64,000 nucleotides of DNA from Ottowia oryzae. GTDB lineage: Bacteria > Pseudomonadota > Gammaproteobacteria > Burkholderiales > Burkholderiaceae_C. Numbering within the stretch: the first letter of the stretch is position 1; each line of letters starts with the position of its first letter. The position numbers and the translations under genes are program-made. The notes below the pieces were generated by a model that had not been told where the DNA came from, ran no database searches, and was given only the letters and a program-made list of their open reading frames with translations. This document shows, piece after piece, positions 53,715 through 62,640 of the stretch. The stretch covers positions 1,596,001 to 1,660,000 of the forward strand of contig NZ_CP027666.1 in NCBI RefSeq assembly GCF_003008535.1, given 5' to 3'.

Positions 53715-53752
53715 CTGCCAGCGCTGGTGCACAGGGCGCCAGCGGTCGATTT
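53700..53752 (+). repeat. Dispersed palindromic repeat, copy 18 (overlaps the ispF end)
   Basis: CTATTGGTTAGATAGCTGCC is followed by AGCGCTGG and GGCGCCAGCGG, ending TCGATTTAA. It supplies the ispF stop codon and touches the last codon of the convergent sensor kinase gene. Confidence 0.85.
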
Positions 53753-55232
53753 AATCCTTGCCAGCGCCGCGGCGCTTGAGCCGCTGGCTGGGCTTGGCGG
53801 TGGCCTTGCTTTCATGCGCCTGCTGCAGCCGCACGATCGCCAGCAGGCCGCCGCTGGGGCTGTTGGCCAGCTCAAGCTGGCCGCCCATGTTCTGCACCAT
53901 CTTGGCCACGATGGCCAGGCCCAGGCCAGCGCCCGTGGCCGCGGTGCGCGCGGTGTCGCCGCGAAAGAAGGGGCGGGTCAGGCTGGGCAGCTGTTCGGGC
54001 GAAACGCCAGGGCCGTTGTCGCGCACGCGCAGCGACACCATGCCGTCGCGCGCCGTGGCGGCCACGCGCACGCGGGCGATGCCGGTGCCGGGCGTCTTGC
54101 CGTAGCGGCGCGCGTTTTCAAACAGGTTGGACAGCACGCGCATCAGCTCCACGTCGTCGCCCAGCACACGCAGCTCGGGCGCCACGTCCACCTGGAACTC
54201 CATGTCGTCGCGCACCGCAAAGGGGGTGACCGATTCGTGCACCAGCTCGGCCAGCGGCATCTCGACCAGCGTGAGGTGGTCGGGGCGCGCGTAGTCGAGG
54301 AACTTGTCGATGATGGTGTCCACCTGCGCGATGTCGGCCACCATGTGTTCGCGCGCTTCCTCGTCGGGCACGCTCATCTCGGTTTCCAGCCGCAGGCGCG
54401 CCAGCGGCGTGCGCAGATCGTGCGAGATGCCGGCCAGCATCTCGGCGCGGTCTTGCTCGATCTTGGACAGCTGATCGGCCATGCGGTTGAAGCCGACGTT
54501 CACCTCGCGGATCTCGCTGGACATCGCCCCTTCGTCCAGCCGGGTGGATTGGTAGTTGCCGTCGCGCACCCGCGCCGCCGCTATCGACAGCTGCTTGAGC
54601 GGCCGGTTGATCAGCCGCGCCAGCAGCGCCGCCCCGATCAGCGACACGGCGCCCACCGTGGCCAGCCACAGCAGCCACGTGCCGCCGCCCAGCAGCGCGC
54701 CCACGCGCGAGCGGTCCATCAGCAGCCAGTACGAATCGCCCTCGATCGAAAAGCCAACCCACAGGCCCGATTCGTTGTTCACGCGGCTGGCCACGATGGT
54801 GTCGGGACCCAGGCGCGCGATCAGCTCGTTGCTCATGCGCCGCTCCAGCTCGGTCTGGGCGAAAAGGTCGAACTTGTCGCCGGGCTCGTGCGGCAGGATG
54901 CGCACCTTTTCCTGGTCGGCCAGCGTTTTGATGAGGGACACGCGGGCGATCGCGTCGGAGTGGATCAGTGCAGCGCGGGACAGATTCACCAGCGATGCCA
55001 CCTGGCGCGCGTTGTCGATCACGCGCGGCTCGTATTCCAGCGTGCGAAACAGCTGGTACCAGCCGCCGGCGCTGCCCAGCAGCAGCAGGCCCAGCAGGAT
55101 GAAGGTGCGCCAGAACAGGCTGATGCCCAGCGTATGTTGGCGCTGGCGGCGGTGCACGCCCTCCAGGGGCGCGTGCATGGAATCAATCAGCGTGCTGGAC
55201 GCCCCGGGGGCGTGGTCGGCGGTCATCGGCAT
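53751..55232 (-). CDS. envZ: EnvZ-like sensor histidine kinase
   Basis: The 493-residue kinase has an N-terminal transmembrane helix (about 38-60), a periplasmic sensor part, a second helix (about 185-205), a HAMP region, the phospho-acceptor H-box AGISHDLRTPLARLR and ATPase motifs NLFENARRYG, DNGPGVSPEQ and GAGLGLAIV. It would phosphorylate the response regulator encoded just upstream. The start at 55232 is the first ATG; downstream ATGs are also possible. It is convergent with ispF. The signal it senses is unknown. Confidence 0.9.
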   Translation of the reverse strand: MPMTADHAPGASSTLIDSMHAPLEGVHRRQRQHTLGISLFWRTFILLGLLLLGSAGGWYQLFRTLEYEPRVIDNARQVASLVNLSRAALIHSDAIARVSLIKTLADQEKVRILPHEPGDKFDLFAQTELERRMSNELIARLGPDTIVASRVNNESGLWVGFSIEGDSYWLLMDRSRVGALLGGGTWLLWLATVGAVSLIGAALLARLINRPLKQLSIAAARVRDGNYQSTRLDEGAMSSEIREVNVGFNRMADQLSKIEQDRAEMLAGISHDLRTPLARLRLETEMSVPDEEAREHMVADIAQVDTIIDKFLDYARPDHLTLVEMPLAELVHESVTPFAVRDDMEFQVDVAPELRVLGDDVELMRVLSNLFENARRYGKTPGTGIARVRVAATARDGMVSLRVRDNGPGVSPEQLPSLTRPFFRGDTARTAATGAGLGLAIVAKMVQNMGGQLELANSPSGGLLAIVRLQQAHESKATAKPSQRLKRRGAGKD

Positions 55233-55323
55233 GGCGCGATTATTCAGCGCCCGCGTCAGCGCTGGCAGCCGCCGCGGTCACCGCAGTGCGTGGCAGCGGT
55301 GGTGGCGCTGAGCGGGGCAGCGA

Positions 55324-56055
55324 TCAGCTGGTGCCGTCCGGCACGAAAACGTAGCCCACGCCCCACACGGTCTGGATGTAGCGGGGGCTGGCGGCGTCCT
55401 GCTCGATCAGCTTGCGCAGGCGCGAGATCTGCACGTCCAGGCTGCGGTCGAAGGGCTCAAACTCGCGGCCGCGCGCCAGCTGGGCCAGCTTCTCGCGCGA
55501 CAGCGGCTGGCGCGGGTGGCGCACCAGCGCCTTCAGCATGGCGAATTCGCCCGTGGTCAGCGAGATTTCCTCGCCGCTCTTGTGCAGCGAACGCGCTGCC
55601 AGGTCGAACACGAAGGGGCCAAAGCTGACCGATTCGTTTTCGGCCGACGGCGCGCCCGGGGCTTCTTGAGGCGGGCGGCGGCGCAGCACGGCGTGCACGC
55701 GCGCCAGCAGCTCGCGCGGGTTGAAGGGCTTGCCCAGGTAGTCGTCGGCGCCCACTTCCAGGCCGACGATGCGGTCCACATCCTCGCCCTTGGCAGTCAG
55801 CATGATGATGGGCGTTTTGTCGCCCGCGGCGCGCAGGCGGCGGCACACCGACAGGCCGTCTTCACCAGGCATCATCAAATCCAGCACGATGAGGTCGATG
55901 GTGTCGCGCAGCATGATGCGCGCCAGGGCCTTGGCGTCTTCGGCCACGATCACCTCGAAACCTTCTTGCGCCAGATATCGGCGCAGCAGATCCCGGATGC
56001 GGGCGTCATCGTCCACGACGACGATCTTGTCGGCTCGGTTGATTGCCTGGTTCAT
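55324..56055 (-). CDS. ompR: OmpR-type response regulator
   Basis: The 243-residue protein has a receiver domain (KIVVVDDDARIRDLLRRYL, phospho-acceptor Asp in LIVLDLMMPGEDGLS, conserved Lys in DYLGKPFNPREL). An OmpR/PhoB winged helix follows (FDRSLDVQISRLRKLIE, ending YIQTVWGVGYVF). ATG 56055 fits the family N-terminus; the frame extends to a TTG. It lies upstream of the kinase gene with about 90 bp between, as in ompR-envZ operons. Confidence 0.93.
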   Translation of the reverse strand: MNQAINRADKIVVVDDDARIRDLLRRYLAQEGFEVIVAEDAKALARIMLRDTIDLIVLDLMMPGEDGLSVCRRLRAAGDKTPIIMLTAKGEDVDRIVGLEVGADDYLGKPFNPRELLARVHAVLRRRPPQEAPGAPSAENESVSFGPFVFDLAARSLHKSGEEISLTTGEFAMLKALVRHPRQPLSREKLAQLARGREFEPFDRSLDVQISRLRKLIEQDAASPRYIQTVWGVGYVFVPDGTS

Positions 56056-56214
56056 CAAATTCCTTGGGTCCAATTTGTAACAGAGGCATTGTGACCCTGT
56101 TTTCGCCCGGAAATCCGGGGTTTCCCGGGTGCCTTTTCACAGTGTTACAGATGTTGCCCTGAGCGAAGGCTTAATCGCTGACATTCACCCATCTTCATGA
56201 CAATCTCAATAGTC

Positions 56215-56544
56215 ATGTCGACCAAGCCTTCTTTCTCACTTGCTGCCGCGGTATTGGGCGCGGGCATGCTGCCGCAACTCGCCTGTGCGCAGAGCGGGGC
56301 TGAGCTGGCAGCGGGCACCGCCGACCACGCGGCCGCCGTCGGTCCGGCGCCAGGCGCCCAGGTCAACCGCCGCAGCGATCTGTGGCAAGCCGTGGAAGCC
56401 GAGCGCCGCCGCGCAGAGCAGGCGGGCGAGAACAACCCGCGCCGCCTGTCCGAAGCGCAGCGTCAGGAGTTGCGCGACCAGATCCGCCGCGCGTCGATGC
56501 GCACCGACAACCCGCCCATGTCGGCAGTCGTTTCGCGCCCTTGA
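56215..56544 (+). CDS. Small exported protein of unknown function
   Basis: I do not recognise this 109-residue protein. It has a signal peptide (about 1-25, cleaving after ACA-Q). The charged C-terminal half includes RRSDLWQAVEAERRRAEQAG and EAQRQELRDQIRRA, predicted helical. An alternative ATG lies 18 bases upstream. It is divergent from ompR, so OmpR control is possible but not shown. Confidence 0.65.
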   Translation: MSTKPSFSLAAAVLGAGMLPQLACAQSGAELAAGTADHAAAVGPAPGAQVNRRSDLWQAVEAERRRAEQAGENNPRRLSEAQRQELRDQIRRASMRTDNPPMSAVVSRP

Positions 56545-56722
56545 GCTGAGCCGAGCGCCGAGGCGTGAAGCAGCTAGCCGCCACGCGTCGCGCGTCGCGC
56601 GTCAAGCCTTTGGCGGGACCATCCTCCCTCGACCAATGAGTGCATTGGCGGCATAGACCGACACGCGCATGGCGTGGCGCTGTGCCAAGATCATCCGATC
56701 ACGCTTTCAACGGGGCTTTTCC

Positions 56723-57451
56723 ATGCAACTTCGTCACGCGCTGGCTGCTGCCAGCTTTTTTGCTTTCACGCTGGCTGGCGCGCAAGCGCAGCCGGTTTCG
56801 ACCGCCATCGCCATGACGCCTCCTCAAAACGTTCTGCAACTGAGTGCCACCGGTCTGGTGGAGGTGCAACAGGACTTGCTGACGCTGACGCTGTCCACCA
56901 CGCGCGAGGGTACCGACGCTGCGTCCGTGCAGGCGGATCTGCGCAAGGCGGTGGATGCGGCGCTGTCCGAGGTCAAGAAGACCGCGCAGGGCGGTCAGAT
57001 GGACGTGCGCTCGGGTGACTTCAACGTGCACCCGCGCTACGGGCGCGACGGCAAGATCAACGGCTGGCAAGGGCGGGCCGAGCTGGTGCTGGAAGGGCGC
57101 GACTTTCCGCGCATCACGCAAGCTGCGGCCCGCGTGCCGTCGATGACCATCGGCAACATCCAGTTTGGCTTGAGCCGCGAGCAGCGCGGCAAGGTGGAGG
57201 CCGAAGCGCAGTCCCTGGCCATCGAACGCTTCAAGGCCCGCGCGGGCGAGATCGCCAAGGCGTTCGGCTTTCAGGGCTACACGCTGCGCGAAGTCAACGT
57301 GAGCGGCGAAGACAGCGGCTACCAGCCCCGCATGATGGCGATGGCCAAGGCGGAATTGCGCGGCGGGGCGGGCGCCGATGCGCCGGTGTCGGTCGAGCCT
57401 GGCAAGAGCGTGGTGCAGATCACCGTGTCGGGCTCGGTACAGGCACATTGA
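56723..57451 (+). CDS. Exported SIMPL-domain (DUF541) protein
   Basis: The 242-residue protein has a signal peptide (about 1-22, cleaving after AQA-Q) and a SIMPL domain: LQLSATGLVEVQQDLLTLTL, VRSGDFNVHPRYGRDGKING, WQGRAELVLEGRDF and VNVSGEDSGYQPRMM. SIMPL-domain proteins are outer-membrane or periplasmic and are named from a mouse signalling protein; in bacteria they are linked to oxidative stress but their biochemistry is unknown. The start ATG 56723 is the first that gives a signal peptide. Confidence 0.85.
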   Translation: MQLRHALAAASFFAFTLAGAQAQPVSTAIAMTPPQNVLQLSATGLVEVQQDLLTLTLSTTREGTDAASVQADLRKAVDAALSEVKKTAQGGQMDVRSGDFNVHPRYGRDGKINGWQGRAELVLEGRDFPRITQAAARVPSMTIGNIQFGLSREQRGKVEAEAQSLAIERFKARAGEIAKAFGFQGYTLREVNVSGEDSGYQPRMMAMAKAELRGGAGADAPVSVEPGKSVVQITVSGSVQAH

Positions 57452-57500
57452 CCGGCGCCAACGAAAGTTGACCAAAATGCTTGGCAAGGGCTGCGGTATT

Positions 57501-57562
57501 TGAGCAATTTTGGCTGTTGGCGCTGGTGTATCCTGCGCTGGCAGCTATTAAATAAATAGCAG
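57501..57562 (-). repeat. Dispersed palindromic repeat, copy 19
   Basis: On the minus strand it reads GCTATTTATTTAATAGCTGCC, then AGCGCAGGATACACCAGCGCC and AACAGCC, close to the consensus. It lies between the SIMPL gene and the alpha/beta hydrolase gene. Confidence 0.85.
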
Positions 57563-57677
57563 GTAGGCTCTTTCTCTCACCCAGCAGATACTGCTTTCGC
57601 GTAGCATGGGCCATCGCCTGCTGCGGCACTGGCTGAGCGTGCAGGCGCGTTGACATTCACGCTGCCGCTGTTTCGCC

Positions 57678-58589
57678 ATGACTTCGCCCGCATTGCACCG
57701 CGTTCATTGCCCTGACGCCCAGGGCGGCCACCAGACGGCCTGGTGGCAGTGGGGCGATGCGCATGCCCCGCACGTCATCGTCTGCGTGCACGGGCTGACC
57801 CGCCAAGGCCGCGACTTTGACGTGCTGGCTCAGGCCTTGCTGGCACGCGCTGCCGCACAGGGCCACCCGCTGCGCGTGGTCTGCCCCGACGTCGCCGGGC
57901 GCGGCGAAAGCGATTGGCTGAAAGACCCGATGGGCTACCAGTTTCCCACCTACGTCAGCGATGCGTTGACGGTGGTGGTGGCGCTGCATCAAGCCGCACC
58001 CGTGGGCACGCTGGACTGGGTGGGCACCAGCATGGGCGGCTTGATCGGGCTGTCCGTCGCGGGGCTGCCCCAACTGCCCCTGCCAGCACCCGTGCGCAAG
58101 CTGGTTCTTAACGACGTTGGCCCCACTGTGCAATGGCGTGCGCTGCAGCGCATCGGCCGGTACCTTGGCCAGCCCGCCGTCTACGAAACCGTGGAGCAGG
58201 GCGCCGCCGCCATGCGGGCGCTGTCGCCGGGCTTCGGGCCCCACACCGACGACGAGTGGCTGGCGCTGTCGCGCCCCATGCTGCGCCCGCATGCGCAAGG
58301 CGGTTGGCGTCTTCACTACGACCCCGCCATCGCCGTGGCCTACGCGGCCATCACCGAAGCGGCGGCGGCCGAGGGCGAGCAAAGCTTGTGGCGCCTGTAC
58401 GACCAGGTTGGCGCGGCAACGCTGGTGCTGCGCGGCGCCGAATCTGATCTGCTTTCGCGCGACACCGCCGCACAGATGGCCGAGCGCGGCCCGCGCGCGC
58501 AGTGGGTCGAGTGGGCTGGCGTGGGCCACGCGCCCACCTTGATTGCACCAGACCAGCTTGCCGTGGTGCTGAACTTCCTTTTGCCCTGA
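57678..58589 (+). CDS. Alpha/beta hydrolase
   Basis: The 303-residue protein has the fold core: VIVCVHGLTRQGRDFD (oxyanion region), the nucleophile elbow GTSMGG, a catalytic Asp expected in LVLRGAESDLLS and His in GVGHAPTL. Substrate cannot be read. It stands 47 bp upstream of relA in the same orientation and may share its transcript. Confidence 0.87.
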   Translation: MTSPALHRVHCPDAQGGHQTAWWQWGDAHAPHVIVCVHGLTRQGRDFDVLAQALLARAAAQGHPLRVVCPDVAGRGESDWLKDPMGYQFPTYVSDALTVVVALHQAAPVGTLDWVGTSMGGLIGLSVAGLPQLPLPAPVRKLVLNDVGPTVQWRALQRIGRYLGQPAVYETVEQGAAAMRALSPGFGPHTDDEWLALSRPMLRPHAQGGWRLHYDPAIAVAYAAITEAAAAEGEQSLWRLYDQVGAATLVLRGAESDLLSRDTAAQMAERGPRAQWVEWAGVGHAPTLIAPDQLAVVLNFLLP

Positions 58590-58635
58590 GTAGACTGTTT
58601 GCTACGTTTGCCTAGCTGCCTTTGCTCGATACGCC

Positions 58636-60849
58636 ATGAAATCCATGCCCTTGCGCCCTCCCGCTGCCGGTGCGCCGGCGGCCGACGTGGTGACTGCTAC
58701 TTCCGCCGGCGTGCAGGATGAATCCGGCGTGCGCGCCCGTGCTCGCGCATTTGCCGTACCGCTGCTGGCGGGTGAGACCAGCTCTGCCGGTGAAAGCTTG
58801 ATGGAGCACGCCGATGCCGTGGCCGACATTTTGCTGACCATCGGCGGCTCGGAATCCTTGCAGGCTGCGGCGTACCTCAGCTACGCCAGCGCTCAGCTGA
58901 ACCGCCCGGACGAAGTGATCGGCAAGGCTTTTGACGACGGCCTGGCCCGTCTGGCGATCGAGACATCCAAGTTGGAGCGCGTGCAAAAGCGCTCGCGCGC
59001 GATGCGCGACGACCAGGCGTCGGATTCGGAACTGGCCAGCCAGCAAACCGAGTACGTGCGCAAGATGCTGCTGGCTTTCAGCCGCGACCTCCGCGTCGTG
59101 CTGCTGAGGCTGGCCTCGCGCCTGCAAACTCTGCGCTACGGTGCCGCCAAGCGCAAGCCGCTTGCGCCGATGCTGCTGCGTGAATCGCACGAGGTGTTTG
59201 CACCATTGGCCAACCGTCTGGGCATCTGGCAAATCAAATGGGAGATGGAAGACCTGATCTTCCGTGCCCAGGAGCCGGACACCTACAAGCTGGTCGCCTC
59301 GCTGCTCGATGAGAAGCGCGCAGAGCGAGAGGCTGCGCTGGAGCAGCGCCGCGCCGACATTGAAGCGGCGCTGTGCGCGCAGGGCATCCAGGCGCAGGTC
59401 TCTGGCAGGCCCAAGCACATCAGCAGTATCGTGCGCAAGATGCGTGGCAAGGGCCTGGATTTTGACCAAGTGTTCGACGTGCGTGCACTGCGGGTGCTCG
59501 TACCCAGCGTGGACGAGTGCTATGCGGCGCTGGGCTGGGTGCACCAGCATTTCACGCCGGTGCCGGATGAGTTCGACGACTACATCGCCAAGCCCAAGAT
59601 CAACGGCTACCAGTCGCTGCACACGGTGGTGCGCGATGCCGACCACCGCGCCTGGGAGATCCAGATCCGAACGCCGCAGATGCACGAGCATGCCGAACAC
59701 GGCGTGGCTGCCCACTGGGCGTACAAGGAAGCGGGCACCAAGGGCTACGTCGGCGTCACGGCCGCCAGCGACTACGACGCCAAGATCGCGGTGCTGCGCC
59801 AGCTGCTGGCATGGGAGCGAGACCTCTCCGGCACCGGGCCGCAGTACGGGCTGTTCGACGACCGCATCTACGTGCTGACGCCCGACGCCGCCATCGTCGA
59901 GCTGCCCGCTGGCGCCACCCCCGTGGACTTTGCCTACACCGTGCACACCGAGCTGGGTCACCGCTGTCGCGGCGCGAAGGTAGACGGTGCGCTGGTGCAG
60001 CTGAACACGCCGCTGAAGAACGGGCAGACCGTCGAAGTCGTGGTCGCCAAGGACGGCGGGCCCTCGCGCGACTGGCTCAACCCTGATCTGGGCTACTTGG
60101 CTTCTTCCAGGGCGCGCGCGAAGGTGCGCGCGTGGTTCAACGCGCAGCAAACCCGCGAAACCACGGCGCGCGGGCGCGACATGGTGGAAAAGCTGCTGCA
60201 GCGCGAGGGCAAGACCTCGGTGTCCAAGGATTTCCTGGCCGCCGAGTTGGGCTACAAGAACCCCGACGCGCTGTTCGAAACCGTGGGCAAGGACGAGTTG
60301 TCGCTGCGCAGCATCGAAACCGTGCTGCGGCCACCCGCGCCGCAGCCGGACGCCGATGCGCAGGTCCTGCTGAAAAAGCCGCGCCCGGAGGGCGGTACCC
60401 GCGGCGGTGTGCTGGTGGTGGGCATGGATTCGCTGTTGACCCAGCCCGCGCGCTGCTGCAAGCCGGCCCCGCCCGATCCGATTGGCGGCTATGTGACCCG
60501 CGGGCGCGGCGTCACGGTGCACCGGCGCGACTGCGCCAGCTTTCGCGATCTGCTGGCGCGCGAGCCAGAGCGTGTCATTGACGTGGAGTGGAGCACCCCT
60601 GCCACCGGTCGCTCAGCGGCCTATCCCGTTGACGTGGCGGTAGAAGCCACCGACCGCCAGGGCCTGCTGCGCGACATCTCCGACGTGTTCACGCGCGAGA
60701 AGATGAACGTGATCGGCGTGCAGACGCAATCCGTCAAAGGATGGGCCTGGATGACGTTCACCGTAGAGGTCAGCGACACGCAGCGCCTGTCGCAAGTTCT
60801 GCGTGAAGTGCTGGCCGTGCCGGGTGTTCGCGTGGCCAAACGGCGCTGA
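58636..60849 (+). CDS. relA: RelA-type GTP pyrophosphokinase ((p)ppGpp synthetase)
   Basis: RelA makes (p)ppGpp on stalled ribosomes. The 737-residue protein has a degenerate hydrolase region that lacks the HDxxED motif, then the synthetase with VRALRVLVPSVDECYAALG and EFDDYIAKPKINGYQSLHT, where EFDD is the acidic EXDD form of monofunctional RelA (SpoT has RFKD). A TGS domain (RIYVLTPDAAIVELPAGATP), a zinc-finger/helical part (LTQPARCCKPAPPDPI) and an ACT domain (AVEATDRQGLLRDISDVF) follow. It lies after the hydrolase and before tRNA-Val. SpoT is not in the window. Confidence 0.93.
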   Translation: MKSMPLRPPAAGAPAADVVTATSAGVQDESGVRARARAFAVPLLAGETSSAGESLMEHADAVADILLTIGGSESLQAAAYLSYASAQLNRPDEVIGKAFDDGLARLAIETSKLERVQKRSRAMRDDQASDSELASQQTEYVRKMLLAFSRDLRVVLLRLASRLQTLRYGAAKRKPLAPMLLRESHEVFAPLANRLGIWQIKWEMEDLIFRAQEPDTYKLVASLLDEKRAEREAALEQRRADIEAALCAQGIQAQVSGRPKHISSIVRKMRGKGLDFDQVFDVRALRVLVPSVDECYAALGWVHQHFTPVPDEFDDYIAKPKINGYQSLHTVVRDADHRAWEIQIRTPQMHEHAEHGVAAHWAYKEAGTKGYVGVTAASDYDAKIAVLRQLLAWERDLSGTGPQYGLFDDRIYVLTPDAAIVELPAGATPVDFAYTVHTELGHRCRGAKVDGALVQLNTPLKNGQTVEVVVAKDGGPSRDWLNPDLGYLASSRARAKVRAWFNAQQTRETTARGRDMVEKLLQREGKTSVSKDFLAAELGYKNPDALFETVGKDELSLRSIETVLRPPAPQPDADAQVLLKKPRPEGGTRGGVLVVGMDSLLTQPARCCKPAPPDPIGGYVTRGRGVTVHRRDCASFRDLLAREPERVIDVEWSTPATGRSAAYPVDVAVEATDRQGLLRDISDVFTREKMNVIGVQTQSVKGWAWMTFTVEVSDTQRLSQVLREVLAVPGVRVAKRR

Positions 60850-60873
60850 TTAAAAACCGCGCCCGCAATCTGC

Positions 60874-60879
60874 TACACT
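60874..60879 (+). promoter_or_regulatory. Candidate -10 element of tRNA-Val
   Basis: TACACT lies 21 bp before the tRNA, at the right distance for a short leader. The -35 is weak. Confidence 0.4.
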
Positions 60880-60899
60880 CTGCCCCCTCGAACAACCTT

Positions 60900-60976
60900 A
60901 GGCGCGTAGCTCAGCTGGTTAGAGCACCACCTTGACATGGTGGGGGTCGTTGGTTCGAGTCCAATCGCGCCTACCA
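60900..60976 (+). tRNA. tRNA-Val (GAC)
   Basis: The cloverleaf is complete: acceptor AGGCGCG pairs with CGCGCCT, D stem GCTC/GAGC, anticodon stem CCACC/GGTGG with loop TTGACAT (anticodon GAC, valine), T stem GTTGG/CCAAT, and an encoded CCA end. A terminator follows directly. Confidence 0.97.
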
Positions 60977-60983
60977 ATGAATG

Positions 60984-61016
60984 AAAGCACCTAGCGGCAA
61001 CGCTAGGTGCTTTTTT
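60984..61016 (+). terminator. Rho-independent terminator after tRNA-Val
   Basis: AAGCACCTAGCG and CGCTAGGTGCTT pair around GCAA and are followed by six T. Confidence 0.93.
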
Positions 61017-61154
61017 CTTGCCTGTTTTATTGTTTCTTTGCCCTTGTCAAACCAAGCTTGGCTTAGATAGGGGCGATTCCCGCCCCAACCGGCAGCGCCT
61101 GACGCCTCCGGCCGATCTGGCTAAACTGGCTCATCGACCCGCCAGGAGCTTCGG

Positions 61155-62534
61155 ATGTCCATCAGCGCGCTTGATCTGTTCAAGGTCGGCATTGGCCCGT
61201 CAAGCTCGCACACGGTTGGCCCCATGCGGGCGGCCGGGTTGTTCGCTGACACCTTGCGTGCCGAGGGCCTGCTGGCGCGCGTGCAGCGGGTGGAAGTGCG
61301 GCTTTACGGCTCGCTGTCGGCGACCGGCATCGGCCACGGCACCGACCGCGCCGTGGTAGCCGGCCTGATGGGCTTGCAGCCCGACACGGTGGACCCTGAT
61401 GCCATGGCGCAGGCGGTGGATGCGGTGCAGCTCGACGCGCGGCTGCCTCTGGCCGGTGGTCACCATATCGCATTCGATTGGCAGCGCGATCTGCGCTTGA
61501 TGCCGGTCAGCCTGCCCTGGCATCCCAACGCCTTGCGTTTGGCCGCGCACGGGCCCACCGGCGTGGTGCTTGAGAACACCTATTACTCGATCGGCGGTGG
61601 CTTCGTGGTGGACGAAACGCAGGCGCGCGCGGGCGAGATGGGGGTGCTTCAGGTCGCCATCGCTCACCCCTTCGCCTCGGGCGAGCGCCTGCTGGCGCTG
61701 TGCCGCCAGACGGGCTTGGACGTAGCGCAGTTGATGTTGCACAACGAACGCGCCTGGCGCAGCGACACCGATACCCGCACCGCGCTGCTGCACATCTGGT
61801 CCGTCATGCGTGGCTGCGTGGCGCGTGGGCTGCGCAGCGAAGGCGTGCTGCCAGGCGGGCTGGACGTGCAGCGGCGCGCGCCCGCGATGTACCGGCGCCT
61901 CAACGCGCGCGACGGGCGGCCTAACCTGATCACGCAAACCTTTTCCGCCATGGACTGGGTCAACCTTTATGCGCTGGCTGTGAACGAAGAAAACGCCGCG
62001 GGTGGCCGCGTGGTCACCGCGCCCACCAACGGCGCTGCGGGGGTGGTGCCCGCGGTGTTGCACTACTTCATGGACTTTCAGCGCGGCGCCAACGACGACG
62101 ACGTGGTCGCCTTTTTGCTGGCGGCCTCGGCCATCGGGGTCTTGATCAAGACCAATGCGTCCATCTCGGGCGCAGAGGTCGGCTGCCAGGGCGAGGTTGG
62201 TTCTGCCTGCGCGATGGCGGCGGCCGGTTTGACGCAGGTGTTGGGGGGCACCCCCGAGCAGGTCGAGAACGCCGCCGAGATCGGCTTGGAGCACAACCTG
62301 GGCCTGACTTGCGACCCAGTGGGCGGCCTGGTGCAGGTGCCGTGCATCGAGCGCAATGCCATGGCGGCGGTGAAAGCCATCAACGCGGCCCAGCTGGCAC
62401 TGTCGGGCGACGGTACGCACAAAGTCAGCCTGGATGCCGCCATTCGCACGCTGCGCGACACGGGCCGCGACATGCAGGACAAGTACAAGGAAACCTCCCG
62501 CGGCGGTTTGGCGGTGGCGTACACCGAATGCTGA
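61155..62534 (+). CDS. sdaA: L-serine ammonia-lyase SdaA
   Basis: SdaA deaminates serine to pyruvate with a 4Fe-4S cluster. The 459-residue enzyme has the start DLFKVGIGPSSSHTVGPM, GTDRAVVAGLMG, APTNGAAGVVPAVLHY, and cysteines in GCQGEVGSACAMAAAG and CDPVGGLVQVPCIERNAM that hold the cluster. Length is normal. It is an isolated gene between tRNA-Val and the VIT-family transporter. A 10-bp palindrome CCAAGCTTGG at 61052-61061 could be an operator in its leader. Confidence 0.95.
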   Translation: MSISALDLFKVGIGPSSSHTVGPMRAAGLFADTLRAEGLLARVQRVEVRLYGSLSATGIGHGTDRAVVAGLMGLQPDTVDPDAMAQAVDAVQLDARLPLAGGHHIAFDWQRDLRLMPVSLPWHPNALRLAAHGPTGVVLENTYYSIGGGFVVDETQARAGEMGVLQVAIAHPFASGERLLALCRQTGLDVAQLMLHNERAWRSDTDTRTALLHIWSVMRGCVARGLRSEGVLPGGLDVQRRAPAMYRRLNARDGRPNLITQTFSAMDWVNLYALAVNEENAAGGRVVTAPTNGAAGVVPAVLHYFMDFQRGANDDDVVAFLLAASAIGVLIKTNASISGAEVGCQGEVGSACAMAAAGLTQVLGGTPEQVENAAEIGLEHNLGLTCDPVGGLVQVPCIERNAMAAVKAINAAQLALSGDGTHKVSLDAAIRTLRDTGRDMQDKYKETSRGGLAVAYTEC

Positions 62535-62640
62535 CGGCCCGTCGTCGACCGCTGTCTTCGACCGCTGCTGCCAACACAAGACAAAGCGCGAGCCGCAGCG
62601 GCGGCACAGGCCTCGTACCGAGGCTAGCCCGCCGGAGGCA

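Noticed and set aside
61044..61069. Promoter TTGTCA/TAGATA before sdaA
   Set aside because: The spacing is only 14 bp, too short for a normal sigma70 promoter.
62608..62624. Hairpin GCCTCG-TAC-CGAGGC after sdaA as a terminator
   Set aside because: The stem is short and there is no T-run on either side.
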